The notes under the pieces: generated by a model | Told to the model about the DNA's origin: nothing | Database searches by the model: none | Seen by the model: only the letters and a program-made list of their open reading frames with translations | Translations under genes and position numbers: made by a program | Assembly: GCF_014649775.1 (NCBI RefSeq) | Contig: NZ_BMTR01000021.1 | Location: forward strand, 1 to 64,000 | DNA: 64,000 bases | Origin: Streptomyces longisporoflavus | GTDB taxonomy: Bacteria > Actinomycetota > Actinomycetes > Streptomycetales > Streptomycetaceae | Direction of reading: 5' to 3' | In this document: positions 41,191-49,332 of the stretch, in pieces | Position numbering within the stretch: position 1 is the stretch's first letter | How the letters are laid out: every line of letters begins with the position of its first letter

Positions 41191-41225
41191 GGGCCCCGGA
41201 ACCGGCGCAGTTGGTTCCGGGGCCC
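41191..41225. terminator. Perfect 13-bp hairpin between convergent helicase and lexA
   Basis: GGGCCCCGGAACC (41191-41203) and GGTTCCGGGGCCC (41213-41225) are exact complements with a nine-base loop. It lies between the convergent stops and can end transcription from either side. Confidence 0.85.
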
Positions 41226-41241
41226 GGTCGGGGGCGGAGGC

Positions 41242-42024
41242 TCACACCCGCCGCAGCACCGCCACCACCTTGCCGAGGATCGTGGCCTCGTCACCGGGGA
41301 TGGGCTGATACGCGGAGTTGTGAGGCAGCAGCCATACGTGACCGTCCTCGCGCTTGAACCGCTTGACCGTCGCCTCGCCGTCGAGCATGGCGGCGACGAT
41401 GTCGCCGTTCTCCGCAACCGGCTGGCGGCGGACCGTCACCCAGTCCCCGTCGCAGATCGCGGCCTCGATCATGGAGTCACCGACGACCTTGAGGACGAAC
41501 AGCTCACCGTCGCCGACGAGCTGCCGGGGGAGCGGGAAGACGTCCTCCACCGACTCCTCGGCGAGGATCGGACCACCGGCCGCGATACGGCCGACCAGCG
41601 GGACATACGAAGCGGCGGGCTTGCCTGCCGTGTCGGTGGGCTGGCTGCTGGGCTGGTCCGAGCCGCGGACCTCGTACGCCCGCGGACGATGAGGGTCACG
41701 GCGCAGGAAGCCCTTGCGTTCCAGGGCCATCAGCTGGTGGGCGACCGACGAGGTGCTGGAGAGGCCCACCGCCTGCCCGATCTCGCGCATCGACGGGGGG
41801 TAGCCACGGCGCTGCACCGAGTCCCTGATGACCTCGATGACGCGGCGCTGCCGGTCGGTGAGACCCGAGCTGTCGGCGCGGATACCTGGAGGTCGGCCCG
41901 GTAGGGAGCGTGTGGGCTTGGCGCCCTCCTGGTTCGTGTCTGCGTCACTCATGGCATGCACCGGCTCGAGTCGGCTCTGGCGGTCCTGAGCAGTGATGGT
42001 GGCACTGTCTGCGGTGGTGGTCAC
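41242..42024 (-). CDS. lexA: SOS repressor LexA
   Basis: This 260-residue repressor has an N-terminal winged helix (LTDRQRRVIEVIRDSVQRRGYPPSMREIGQAVGLSSTSSVAHQL) and a C-terminal S24 peptidase domain. The self-cleavage bond is Ala149-Gly150 (GRIAAGGP), the nucleophile Ser184 (VVGDSMIEA) and the general base Lys221 (GEATVKRF). RecA filaments trigger cleavage and release of SOS genes. GTG 42024 has GAGGGG upstream. The first 40 residues are not conserved in the family, and an internal ATG at 41952 is possible but lacks a ribosome binding site. A LexA box 68 bases upstream supports autoregulation. recA, at the other end of the window, completes the circuit. Confidence 0.95.
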   Translation of the reverse strand: MTTTADSATITAQDRQSRLEPVHAMSDADTNQEGAKPTRSLPGRPPGIRADSSGLTDRQRRVIEVIRDSVQRRGYPPSMREIGQAVGLSSTSSVAHQLMALERKGFLRRDPHRPRAYEVRGSDQPSSQPTDTAGKPAASYVPLVGRIAAGGPILAEESVEDVFPLPRQLVGDGELFVLKVVGDSMIEAAICDGDWVTVRRQPVAENGDIVAAMLDGEATVKRFKREDGHVWLLPHNSAYQPIPGDEATILGKVVAVLRRV

Positions 42025-42091
42025 GTCGGTCGGCCCCTCTCGAGAATGTTCTCCCTAGTTAGCCAACGGTAGTTGCTTTCGAAAGGTTGCG

Positions 42092-42107
42092 CCAAACACA
42101 CGTTCGA
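42092..42107 (-). promoter_or_regulatory. LexA box (SOS operator) upstream of lexA
   Basis: The minus strand reads TCGAACGTGTGTTTGG, close to the actinobacterial and Gram-positive SOS consensus CGAACNNNNGTTCG (second half TTTGG instead of TTCGA). It is 68 bases ahead of the lexA start. Identity is from the consensus and position. Confidence 0.8.
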
Positions 42108-42362
42108 GTGAAAAATCGCAGAAGGTCTGCCGTGATCATGCGTCTGGGTGTATGGCTAACGTTCGAGCCGAATGGCATTTCGGTTGATTACGGTACGCTT
42201 CACCGCCGGGATCGCGGCCCCTCGGTGGGGCTCCCATACTGCCACTCGTCGCTCGGTCGATCCGGTACCGCCCCCCTTCCTGTGGGTCGCGCGAGATGGC
42301 CTCGTAACCTTCACGACGTGCCGTGGGTGCGCGACACGCGCTGGGGTCGGATTTACGGCCAA

Positions 42363-42409
42363 ACCCCAGATCTAGTGGTTGGATTGCGACCACAGCCCAG
42401 AAGTTGTGG
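42363..42409. promoter_or_regulatory. Probable paired NrdR boxes ahead of nrdR-nrdJ
   Basis: Two imperfect palindromes are present: ACCCCAGATCTAGTGGT (42363-42379) and CCACAGCCCAGAAGTTGTGG (42390-42409, perfect five-base ends CCACA and TGTGG). Their centres are about 28 bases apart, roughly 110-150 bases ahead of nrdR. NrdR binds paired 16-bp boxes ahead of reductase genes, so autoregulation is expected. The match is by symmetry and context, not by a scored model. Confidence 0.6.
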
Positions 42410-42519
42410 TCCCCGGTCTTTTCAGGCCTCGGGCATCGCCTATGCTTGGGGCTGCTTCGAGGGCCTCATGGGCCCGGTGAGGCCTACGAGTCGTGTCTTG
42501 AAGGAGGGTTGGGAGTTTC

Positions 42520-43074
42520 ATGCACTGCCCCTTCTGCAGGCACCCCGACAGTCGCGTGGTCGACAGCCGCACCACCGACGACGGCACGTCGATCCGCAGG
42601 CGCCGTCAGTGCCCCGACTGCTCCCGTCGTTTCACGACGGTGGAGACGTGTTCGCTGATGGTGGTCAAGCGCAGCGGCGTGACCGAGCCCTTCAGTCGTA
42701 CGAAGGTGATCAACGGCGTACGCAAGGCGTGCCAGGGGCGGCCGGTGACCGAGGACGCCCTCGCCCAGCTCGGCCAGCGGGTCGAAGAGGCGGTGCGGGC
42801 CACCGGCAGTGCCGAGCTGACCACGCATGACGTGGGTCTGGCCATACTCGGTCCGCTGCAGGAGCTGGACCTCGTGGCCTACCTGCGCTTCGCGTCCGTG
42901 TATCGGGCGTTCGACTCGCTCGACGACTTCGAGGCTGCCGTCGGGGAGCTGAGGGACCAGCGGGAAAAGCGGCTCGACGAAGAGCCGCAGGGCGCCGGCA
43001 GGGAGCCCGGCGTGAAGGATTGCGGGCCCGGAGGGACTGGCGAAGTCCCGGTGCCCGCCACTGCCGCCGACTGA
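42520..43074 (+). CDS. nrdR: Transcriptional repressor NrdR
   Basis: This 184-residue ribonucleotide reductase repressor starts MHCPFCRHPDSRVVDSR. Its zinc ribbon uses Cys3, Cys6 and the pair in CPDCSRRFTTVE (Cys31, Cys34), and the ATP-cone is at about residues 48-138 (VVKRSGVTEPFSRTKVINGVRKACQGRPV...). The cone senses ATP/dATP so that NrdR shuts off reductase genes when dATP is high. ATG 42520 has GGAGGGTTGGGAG upstream. The C-terminal 40 residues are a variable Gly/Glu/Pro-rich tail. It precedes nrdJ by 134 bases and is probably cotranscribed from a promoter under its own control. Confidence 0.95.
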   Translation: MHCPFCRHPDSRVVDSRTTDDGTSIRRRRQCPDCSRRFTTVETCSLMVVKRSGVTEPFSRTKVINGVRKACQGRPVTEDALAQLGQRVEEAVRATGSAELTTHDVGLAILGPLQELDLVAYLRFASVYRAFDSLDDFEAAVGELRDQREKRLDEEPQGAGREPGVKDCGPGGTGEVPVPATAAD

Positions 43075-43208
43075 CCGGGGCAGCGGCCGACGGCGGCCAC
43101 ACAGACCTGTTGCGGATGCCCTCGCGGGTTTCCGCGGCACCAGACAACACCGTGTCACGGGAACATCGTGGCACTTCAGGGCGTTTTAGCCTGATACAGG
43201 GAGGCGGC

Positions 43209-46106
43209 ATGACCGAGACGACGAGCGGCCCGGCACGAGGTTCCCGAGCCAAGGGATCCAAGGCCAGCAAGGGTCTGCGTATCGAGCGCATCCATACGAC
43301 GCCCGGCGTGCATCCGTACGACGAGGTGGTCTGGGAGCGCCGAGACGTCGTCATGACCAACTGGCGCGACGGCTCGATCAACTTCGAGCAGCGTGGCGTC
43401 GAGTTCCCCGACTTCTGGTCGGTGAACGCGGTCAACATCGTCACCAGCAAGTACTTCCGCGGGGCCGTTGGCACCCCGCAGCGCGAGACCGGCCTCAAGC
43501 AGCTGATCGACCGCATCGTGAAGACCTACCGCAAGGCCGGTGAGGACTACAACTACTTCGCCTCGCCGGCTGACGCAGAGATCTTCGAGCACGAGCTGGC
43601 TTACGCCCTCCTGCACCAGATCTTCAGCTTCAATTCCCCGGTCTGGTTCAACGTCGGCACGCCCCAGCCGCAGCAGGTCTCGGCCTGCTTCATCCTGGCC
43701 GTGGACGACTCCATGGACTCGATTCTGGATTGGTACAAGGAAGAGGGGATGATCTTCAAGGGCGGCTCCGGCGCCGGCCTGAACCTCTCCCGCATCCGTT
43801 CTTCCAAGGAGCTCCTTTCCTCCGGAGGCAACGCCTCGGGGCCGGTCTCCTTCATGCGCGGTGCCGACGCCTCCGCAGGAACGATCAAGTCGGGCGGCGC
43901 CACGCGCCGCGCGGCCAAGATGGTCATCCTCGACGTCGACCACCCCGACATCGAGGGCTTCATCGAGACCAAGGTGAAGGAAGAGGAGAAGATCCGCGCC
44001 CTGCGTGACGCGGGCTTCGACATGGACCTGGGCGGCGACGACATCACGTCCGTCCAGTACCAGAACGCCAACAACTCGGTCCGCGTGAACGACACGTTCA
44101 TGAAGGCGGTCGAGCAGGGCGGCAAGTTCGGTCTGACGTCCCGTATGACGGGCGAGGTCATCGAGGAGGTCGACGCCAAGTCGCTCTTCCGCAAGATGGC
44201 CGAGGCCGCCTGGGCCTGCGCCGACCCCGGCATTCAGTACGACGACACCATCAACGCCTGGCACACCTGCCCGGAGTCCGGCCGGATCAACGGCTCGAAC
44301 CCGTGCAGCGAGTACATGCACCTGGACAACACCTCGTGCAACCTCGCCTCGCTGAACCTGATGAAGTTCCTCAAGGACGACGGCCTGGGCAACCAGTCCT
44401 TCGACGCCGAGCGCTTCTCCAAGGTCGTCGAGCTCGTCATCACCGCGATGGACATCTCCATCTGCTTCGCGGACTTCCCGACGCAGAAGATCGGCGAGAA
44501 CACCCGCGCCTTCCGTCAGCTCGGCATCGGTTACGCCAACCTCGGCGCCCTCCTGATGGCGACCGGCCACGCCTATGACTCGGACGGCGGCCGTGCGCTC
44601 GCCGGTGCCATCACCTCCCTGATGACCGGCACTTCGTACAAGCGTTCCGCGGAGCTCGCCGCGGTCGTCGGCCCGTACGACGGCTACGCCAAGAACGCCA
44701 CGCCGCACAAGCGCGTCATGAAGCAGCACTCCGACGCCAACGCCGCGGCCGTTCGGATGGACGACCTGGACACGCCGGTCTGGGCCGCCGCCACGGAGGC
44801 CTGGCAGGACGTGCTCCGCCTGGGCGAGAAGAACGGTTTCCGTAACTCCCAGGCGTCGGTCATCGCCCCGACCGGCACCATCGGTCTCGCGATGTCCTGC
44901 GACACCACCGGCCTGGAGCCGGACCTCGCTCTGGTCAAGTTCAAGAAGCTCGTCGGCGGCGGCTCGATGCAGATCGTCAACGGCACCGTGCCGCAGGCCC
45001 TGCGTCGTCTGGGCTACCAGGAGGAGCAGATCGAGGCGATCGTCGCCCACATCGCCGAGAACGGCAATGTGATCGACGCTCCGAGCCTGAAGACCGAGCA
45101 CTACGAGGTCTTCGACTGCGCGATGGGCGAGCGTTCCATCTCCGCGATGGGCCACGTCCGCATGATGGCGGCCATCCAGCCGTGGATCTCCGGCGCGCTC
45201 TCCAAGACGGTCAACCTCCCGGAGACCGCCACCGTCGAGGACGTCGAAGAGGTCTACTACGAGGCGTGGAAGATGGGCGTCAAGGCGCTCGCCATCTACC
45301 GCGACAACTGCAAGGTCGGCCAGCCCCTCTCCGCCAAGAAGAAGGAGCAGGAGAAGGCCGAGGTCACCGAGAAGGCCGAGGACACGATCCGCTCCGCGGT
45401 CGAGAAGGTGGTCGAGTACCGCCCCGTCCGCAAGCGCCTCCCCAAGGGCCGCCCGGGGATCACCACCTCCTTCACCGTGGGTGGCGCCGAGGGCTACATG
45501 ACCGCCAACTCCTACCCGGACGACGGTCTCGGCGAGGTCTTCCTGAAGATGTCCAAGCAGGGTTCGACCCTCGCGGGCATGATGGACGCCTTCTCGATCG
45601 CCGTATCGGTGGGCCTGCAGTACGGCGTTCCGCTGGAGACGTACGTCTCGAAGTTCACGAACATGCGCTTCGAGCCGGCCGGCATGACCGACGACCCGGA
45701 TGTGCGGATGGCGCAGTCGATCGTCGACTACATCTTCCGCCGCCTGGCGCTGGACTTCCTGCCCTTCGAGACCCGCTCCGCGCTCGGCATCCACTCGGCC
45801 GAGGAGCGCCAGCGTCACCTGGAGACCGGCTCGTACGAGCCGTCCCTGGACGGTTCCGAACTGGACGCCGAAAGTCTGGCCCAGTCCGCTCCGCAGCAGG
45901 CCGAGCCCCTGAAGGCGGTCGCCGCGCCGCGGGTCGAGGCCGAGAAGCCGGCTCCGCAGCAGGCGCACACCAGCGCCGAGCTCGTCGAGATGCAGCTGGG
46001 TATCCAGGCCGACGCGCCGCTGTGCTTCTCCTGCGGGACGAAGATGCAGCGGGCCGGTTCCTGCTACATCTGCGAGGGCTGCGGCTCGACCAGCGGCTGC
46101 AGCTGA
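43209..46106 (+). CDS. nrdJ: Class II (B12-dependent) ribonucleotide reductase NrdJ
   Basis: This 965-residue enzyme reduces ribonucleotides to deoxyribonucleotides using adenosylcobalamin, so it works with or without oxygen. ATG 43209 follows GGGAGG; the longer frame above it is noncoding. Class II features are FNSPVWFNVGTPQPQQVSACFILAVDDSMDSIL with a catalytic Cys, GSGAGLNLSRIRS, NGSNPCSEYMHLDNTSCNLASLNLMKF (the finger-loop Cys region), and APTGTIGLAMSCDTTGLEPDLAL. The C-terminal tail has CFSCGTKMQRAGSCYICEGCGSTSGC, a zinc ribbon used to re-reduce the active site. The codon use is strongly optimised, consistent with high expression. No B12 riboswitch was recognised upstream; control is attributed to NrdR. 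Confidence 0.95.
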   Translation: MTETTSGPARGSRAKGSKASKGLRIERIHTTPGVHPYDEVVWERRDVVMTNWRDGSINFEQRGVEFPDFWSVNAVNIVTSKYFRGAVGTPQRETGLKQLIDRIVKTYRKAGEDYNYFASPADAEIFEHELAYALLHQIFSFNSPVWFNVGTPQPQQVSACFILAVDDSMDSILDWYKEEGMIFKGGSGAGLNLSRIRSSKELLSSGGNASGPVSFMRGADASAGTIKSGGATRRAAKMVILDVDHPDIEGFIETKVKEEEKIRALRDAGFDMDLGGDDITSVQYQNANNSVRVNDTFMKAVEQGGKFGLTSRMTGEVIEEVDAKSLFRKMAEAAWACADPGIQYDDTINAWHTCPESGRINGSNPCSEYMHLDNTSCNLASLNLMKFLKDDGLGNQSFDAERFSKVVELVITAMDISICFADFPTQKIGENTRAFRQLGIGYANLGALLMATGHAYDSDGGRALAGAITSLMTGTSYKRSAELAAVVGPYDGYAKNATPHKRVMKQHSDANAAAVRMDDLDTPVWAAATEAWQDVLRLGEKNGFRNSQASVIAPTGTIGLAMSCDTTGLEPDLALVKFKKLVGGGSMQIVNGTVPQALRRLGYQEEQIEAIVAHIAENGNVIDAPSLKTEHYEVFDCAMGERSISAMGHVRMMAAIQPWISGALSKTVNLPETATVEDVEEVYYEAWKMGVKALAIYRDNCKVGQPLSAKKKEQEKAEVTEKAEDTIRSAVEKVVEYRPVRKRLPKGRPGITTSFTVGGAEGYMTANSYPDDGLGEVFLKMSKQGSTLAGMMDAFSIAVSVGLQYGVPLETYVSKFTNMRFEPAGMTDDPDVRMAQSIVDYIFRRLALDFLPFETRSALGIHSAEERQRHLETGSYEPSLDGSELDAESLAQSAPQQAEPLKAVAAPRVEAEKPAPQQAHTSAELVEMQLGIQADAPLCFSCGTKMQRAGSCYICEGCGSTSGCS

Positions 46107-46155
46107 TCACGCACTCGACAGGAGCTCTTGGCGCTAGCCGGGAGTGAAGCCTGAT

Positions 46156-46200
46156 CGCCAGGGCGGTGGTGCCGAGAAATCGGCGCCACCGCCCTTGGCG
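46156..46200. terminator. Terminator hairpin after nrdJ
   Basis: An imperfect 20-bp inverted repeat (46156-46175 with 46180-46200, one bulge and one G-U pair) has loop GAAA and is followed by TTT. It lies between nrdJ and the convergent terD-like gene and can serve both. Confidence 0.85.
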
Positions 46201-46306
46201 TTTCCGGTGCGCGATGACCTGGAGACCCGAAGTCCAGCTGATGCGAAGCCAGAAGGCCAGACGACCAGCAGCCCCGAAGGCCGTGAGTCGTCTTCGAGCG
46301 GCGTTC

Positions 46307-46840
46307 TCAGATGGCGGTGCCCATCACCGTCGCAAAGGACGTCGGGTCGGCGTCGAACCCGCGGATGAGTTCGCGGAAGGACCATGCGCCCGTTTCGTTA
46401 CGGGTGAACTCGGCGATCGTCGCGGCCGTGGACCCGGAGACCGCGGAGAGGTCGCTCATCGCCAGATCCGTGTGTCCCGTGCGGATGCGTACAGCGGTGT
46501 TCGGGATGTCGCCGAAGACCTTCTCGCCTTCGTGGGTGTGGGGCTGTATGGCCACACCGACGACCACGCGCGCGTACGCGGCCGCGAGCCGGTCGAGTTC
46601 CAGGGTCATGATCTCGTCGAAGCCGAAACCCTGCCCCGTCTTGCTGTCCCTGTTGAGGGTGATGGTTCCGTCGGGGGCGCGGCTGTCGAAATGCACCAGG
46701 TACACAGGGCTGTCGTACGGAGCATCCGCCAAGTAGGTCGCCGCGATGATGTCGAGGTCGTGCGGGGGCGATCCGAGGGGACTCGGATCCCATTTGAGCC
46801 CCACTTCGACCTTCTTGATCCCCTTGCTGACACTGCTCAC
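46307..46840 (-). CDS. TerD-family (tellurium resistance/stress) protein
   Basis: This 177-residue TerD/TerZ-domain protein has KVEVGLKWDPSP, the calcium-binding type motif DLDIIAATYL, SPVYLVHFDSRAPDGTITLNRDSKTGQGFGFDEIMTLEL, and a C-terminal GAWSFRELIRGFDADPTSFATVMG. Family members bind calcium and are tied to tellurite, oxidative and phage stress, and in Streptomyces to development. Streptomyces genomes hold many copies, often alone as here. GTG 46840 follows AGGAGGGGAG at four bases. No other ter genes are adjacent, so the role is probably a general stress-related one. It ends about 107 bases from the nrdJ terminator. Confidence 0.9.
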   Translation of the reverse strand: MSSVSKGIKKVEVGLKWDPSPLGSPPHDLDIIAATYLADAPYDSPVYLVHFDSRAPDGTITLNRDSKTGQGFGFDEIMTLELDRLAAAYARVVVGVAIQPHTHEGEKVFGDIPNTAVRIRTGHTDLAMSDLSAVSGSTAATIAEFTRNETGAWSFRELIRGFDADPTSFATVMGTAI

Positions 46841-47021
46841 AGAGTCTCCCCTCCTCGTGTCCCGGCTGATGCTGACGCATCAGACATGTCCACACGGCAT
46901 GCCCTACAGACACGCTACGGCGTATCACTGACATCTCTGAAGTTTCGGAGGGCGCACGTCCGTTGAGCCCCCGCGGGCTTTCTGGTGGCGGGCGCGCGCG
47001 GGCGCGTAGATCATTGACGTC

Positions 47022-47912
47022 ATGACGTGGAACGGGGAAGAACTGGACATCGAGGCCTACTTGGCCAGAGTCGGCCACGAGGGAGAGCCGAAGCCTGACT
47101 TCGACACGCTCCGTGCACTGCACCGGGCGCATGTGGCGTCGATCCCCTTCGAGAACCTGGAGATGATGCTCGGGCGGCCCGTCCCGCTGGATCTGGCGGC
47201 ACTGCAGGACAAGCTGGTACGGCAGCGCAGGGGCGGCTACTGCTACGAGCAGAACCTTTTGTTCGCGGCGGCCCTGGAACGTATCGGCTTCGCCGTCACC
47301 GGGCTGGGTGCCCGTGTCCGTGCGGGCGCCTCGTCGCGTCGCGCGGTGACGCACATGCTCCTGAAGGTCGAGGCGGACGGGCGGCAGTGGCACTGTGACG
47401 TCGGGTTCGGCGCCGAAGGCCTGCTCGAACCGATCCCCTTGGAGCGGGATCAGGGGGAGGGGCAGGGGGAGGGGCATGACGAGGGCGGCGTACTACAGGA
47501 CGTGCGACAGGGCGTACGGCAGGACGTGCGACAAGGAGAGTGGCGGTTCGGGATCGTCCAGGAGGCAGACGGGGCTCGCGTGTTGCGGACCGAGCACGCG
47601 GACGGCTGGTTCGATCTCTACGAATACACGCTGGAAGAACGCCTTCCTGTCGACTACGTAGTGATGAACCACTACACATCGACCCACCCTCAGTCGTCGT
47701 TCATCCGCCGTCCCGTGGTCCAGAGGGCTGCTCCCGATGTGCGCCGGACCCTGGTCGGCGAGCACCTGACGGTGACCCGGCCGGACGGCACTTCGGACGA
47801 ACGCGACGTAACTGCACAGGAGTTGGCCGAGGTACTCGTCCGGGAGTTCGGTATCGAGCTGAACGCCGAAGACCGCGCCGAGCTGATCCGAGCGCACTAC
47901 GCCGGAGCGTGA
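47022..47912 (+). CDS. Arylamine N-acetyltransferase family protein
   Basis: This 296-residue protein carries the NAT catalytic triad: Cys74 (RQRRGGYCYEQN), His111 (AVTHMLLKV) and Asp126 (WHCDVGFG). These enzymes move an acetyl or related acyl group from coenzyme A to arylamines or hydrazines; some in actinomycetes act as amide synthases in antibiotic pathways. Residues about 142-172 hold an insertion of simple repeats (DQGEGQGEGHDEGG then VRQGVRQDVRQGEWRF), which lengthens a loop before the second domain. The middle segment DGWFDLYEYTLEERLPVDYVVMNHYTSTHPQSSF is typical of the family. No biosynthetic cluster is adjacent, so detoxification is more likely than biosynthesis. It starts at ATG 47022. 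Confidence 0.9.
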   Translation: MTWNGEELDIEAYLARVGHEGEPKPDFDTLRALHRAHVASIPFENLEMMLGRPVPLDLAALQDKLVRQRRGGYCYEQNLLFAAALERIGFAVTGLGARVRAGASSRRAVTHMLLKVEADGRQWHCDVGFGAEGLLEPIPLERDQGEGQGEGHDEGGVLQDVRQGVRQDVRQGEWRFGIVQEADGARVLRTEHADGWFDLYEYTLEERLPVDYVVMNHYTSTHPQSSFIRRPVVQRAAPDVRRTLVGEHLTVTRPDGTSDERDVTAQELAEVLVREFGIELNAEDRAELIRAHYAGA

Positions 47913-47945
47913 CCCGGGCCACGTCAGGCGCCGTACGATGGCGCG

Positions 47946-48551
47946 GTGCTGGTCAAGTGGATTCGCTGCACCGTGGTGGACCGACGGGGGTTCGAGCGGG
48001 GGCAGCGGAAGTGGGCGGGGCTTCTGGGGGAGCCGGGGTTCCGGGGACAGGGTGGAGGGTGGAGTCGTGAGCGGCCGGGCGTGGCGCACGTCTTCGCCTT
48101 CTGGGAGAGCCGGGCCTTCTACGACTCCTTCATGGCACGCTCCCATGACCGGCTGGCCTCCGCGCAGTCGGGCACGTTCAAGGACATCCAGAGCAAGCTC
48201 TTCGTCCATCGCTTCGACGTGAAGACCGGCTTCGAGCCGCGCTTCGCGGACGCCGACGTGGTGCGTGTGGCGCACTGCCGGGTTCGTGAGGCTCGCGTGG
48301 AGCATTTCGCGCTGATGCAGGAGAAGGTCTGGAACCCGGCGATGGCGGGCTCTCCGGGGATGGTGCGCGGACTCTTCGGAGAGGCGCCGGGGCACGAGTT
48401 CCTCGTCCTCTCGATGTGGCTTTCCGCCGCAGAGCACGGAAAATACCGCAGGGAGCGGGTGGAACGCCTCTCGCTGCGCGCCCAGACGGAGGCCGATGTC
48501 GCGGCGCTGGCCGGTGACATCGTGGAACTGGAGCCGTCTTGGACGGTGTGA
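47946..48551 (+). CDS. YdbC-family (DUF4937) protein
   Basis: This 201-residue protein starts at GTG 47946 and begins MLVKWIRCTVVDRRGFERGQRKWAGLLGEPGFRGQGGGW. That and the later FAFWESRAFYDSFMARSHDRLASAQSGTF identify the YdbC/DUF4937 group, which has a dimeric alpha-beta barrel fold related to antibiotic biosynthesis monooxygenases. The second half repeats the theme (VVRVAHCRVREARVEHFALMQEKVWNPAM...GMVRGLFGE...FLVLSMW), so the protein looks like two tandem barrel units. No catalytic residues are known for the group. It begins 33 bases after the N-acetyltransferase gene and may share its transcript. Function unknown. Confidence 0.78.
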   Translation: MLVKWIRCTVVDRRGFERGQRKWAGLLGEPGFRGQGGGWSRERPGVAHVFAFWESRAFYDSFMARSHDRLASAQSGTFKDIQSKLFVHRFDVKTGFEPRFADADVVRVAHCRVREARVEHFALMQEKVWNPAMAGSPGMVRGLFGEAPGHEFLVLSMWLSAAEHGKYRRERVERLSLRAQTEADVAALAGDIVELEPSWTV

Positions 48552-48660
48552 CCGTGTCCGCAGTGCCCGCAGTGCCCGCAGTGTCCGGTGTGTCCGCCGG
48601 ATGGAGCTGGAACGGTTGACCGGTTGGGCCCTCCGGCGGAGGGCGATCTAGGGTTTCCCT

Positions 48661-49320
48661 ATGGCACGTCCGCAGCGCATCTTCCTTGTCCGGCACGGCG
48701 AGTCGGCCGGAAACGCCGACGACACCGTGTACGAACGCGAGCCCGACCACGCGCTGGCGCTCACCGAGAAGGGCTGGCGGCAGGCGGACGAGGCGGGTGA
48801 GCAGCTAAGGGAAGTCGTCGGCCGGGAGCGGGTCAGCGTGTACGTCTCGCCCTACCGCCGCACCCACGAGACTTTCCGGGCCCTCCGGCTGGACCCCGAG
48901 CTCGTACGCGTGCGCGAAGAGCCGCGGCTGCGGGAGCAGGACTGGGGAAACTGGCAGGACCGGGACGACGTCAAGCTCCAGAAGGCGTACCGCGACGCGT
49001 ACGGGCACTTCTTCTACCGGTTCGCCCAGGGTGAGTCGGGTGCCGACGTGTACGACAGGGTGGGCGCGTTCCTGGAGAGCCTGTACCGGAGCTTCGAGGC
49101 CCCGGACCACCCGCCGAACGTCCTCCTCGTCACCCACGGCCTGACCATGCGACTGTTCTGCATGCGCTGGTTCCACTGGTCGGTGGCGGAGTTCGAGTCG
49201 CTCTCGAACCCCGGGAACGGCGAGATGCGGACGCTGGTGCTCGGCGACGACGGCAAGTACACGCTGGACCGACCCTTCGAGCGCTGGCGCGAACCGGAAC
49301 CGTACGGCGTCACCGGATAG
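48661..49320 (+). CDS. Histidine phosphatase (phosphoglycerate mutase-like) family protein
   Basis: This 219-residue protein has the RHG motif with catalytic His12 (IFLVRHGESAGNADD). The second catalytic His is in VLLVTHGLTMRLFCMRWFHW, with acidic proton donor candidates in REEPRLREQDWGNWQ. Further family features are VSPYRRTHETFRAL and YRRF-type C-terminal sequence. It should remove or transfer phosphate from small molecules or proteins; the family is too broad to name the substrate. ATG 48661 is preceded by 109 bases containing a 9-bp repeat (CCCGCAGTG, three copies near 48559). It is followed after 12 bases by the ADP-ribosylglycohydrolase gene, so the two are likely one transcript. Confidence 0.88.
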   Translation: MARPQRIFLVRHGESAGNADDTVYEREPDHALALTEKGWRQADEAGEQLREVVGRERVSVYVSPYRRTHETFRALRLDPELVRVREEPRLREQDWGNWQDRDDVKLQKAYRDAYGHFFYRFAQGESGADVYDRVGAFLESLYRSFEAPDHPPNVLLVTHGLTMRLFCMRWFHWSVAEFESLSNPGNGEMRTLVLGDDGKYTLDRPFERWREPEPYGVTG

Positions 49321-49332
49321 AGTGGCAGGGCG

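Noticed and set aside
42025..42519. Possible cobalamin riboswitch upstream of the B12-dependent reductase genes
   Set aside because: No B12 box or typical core was found in this region. NrdR control is sufficient to explain regulation.
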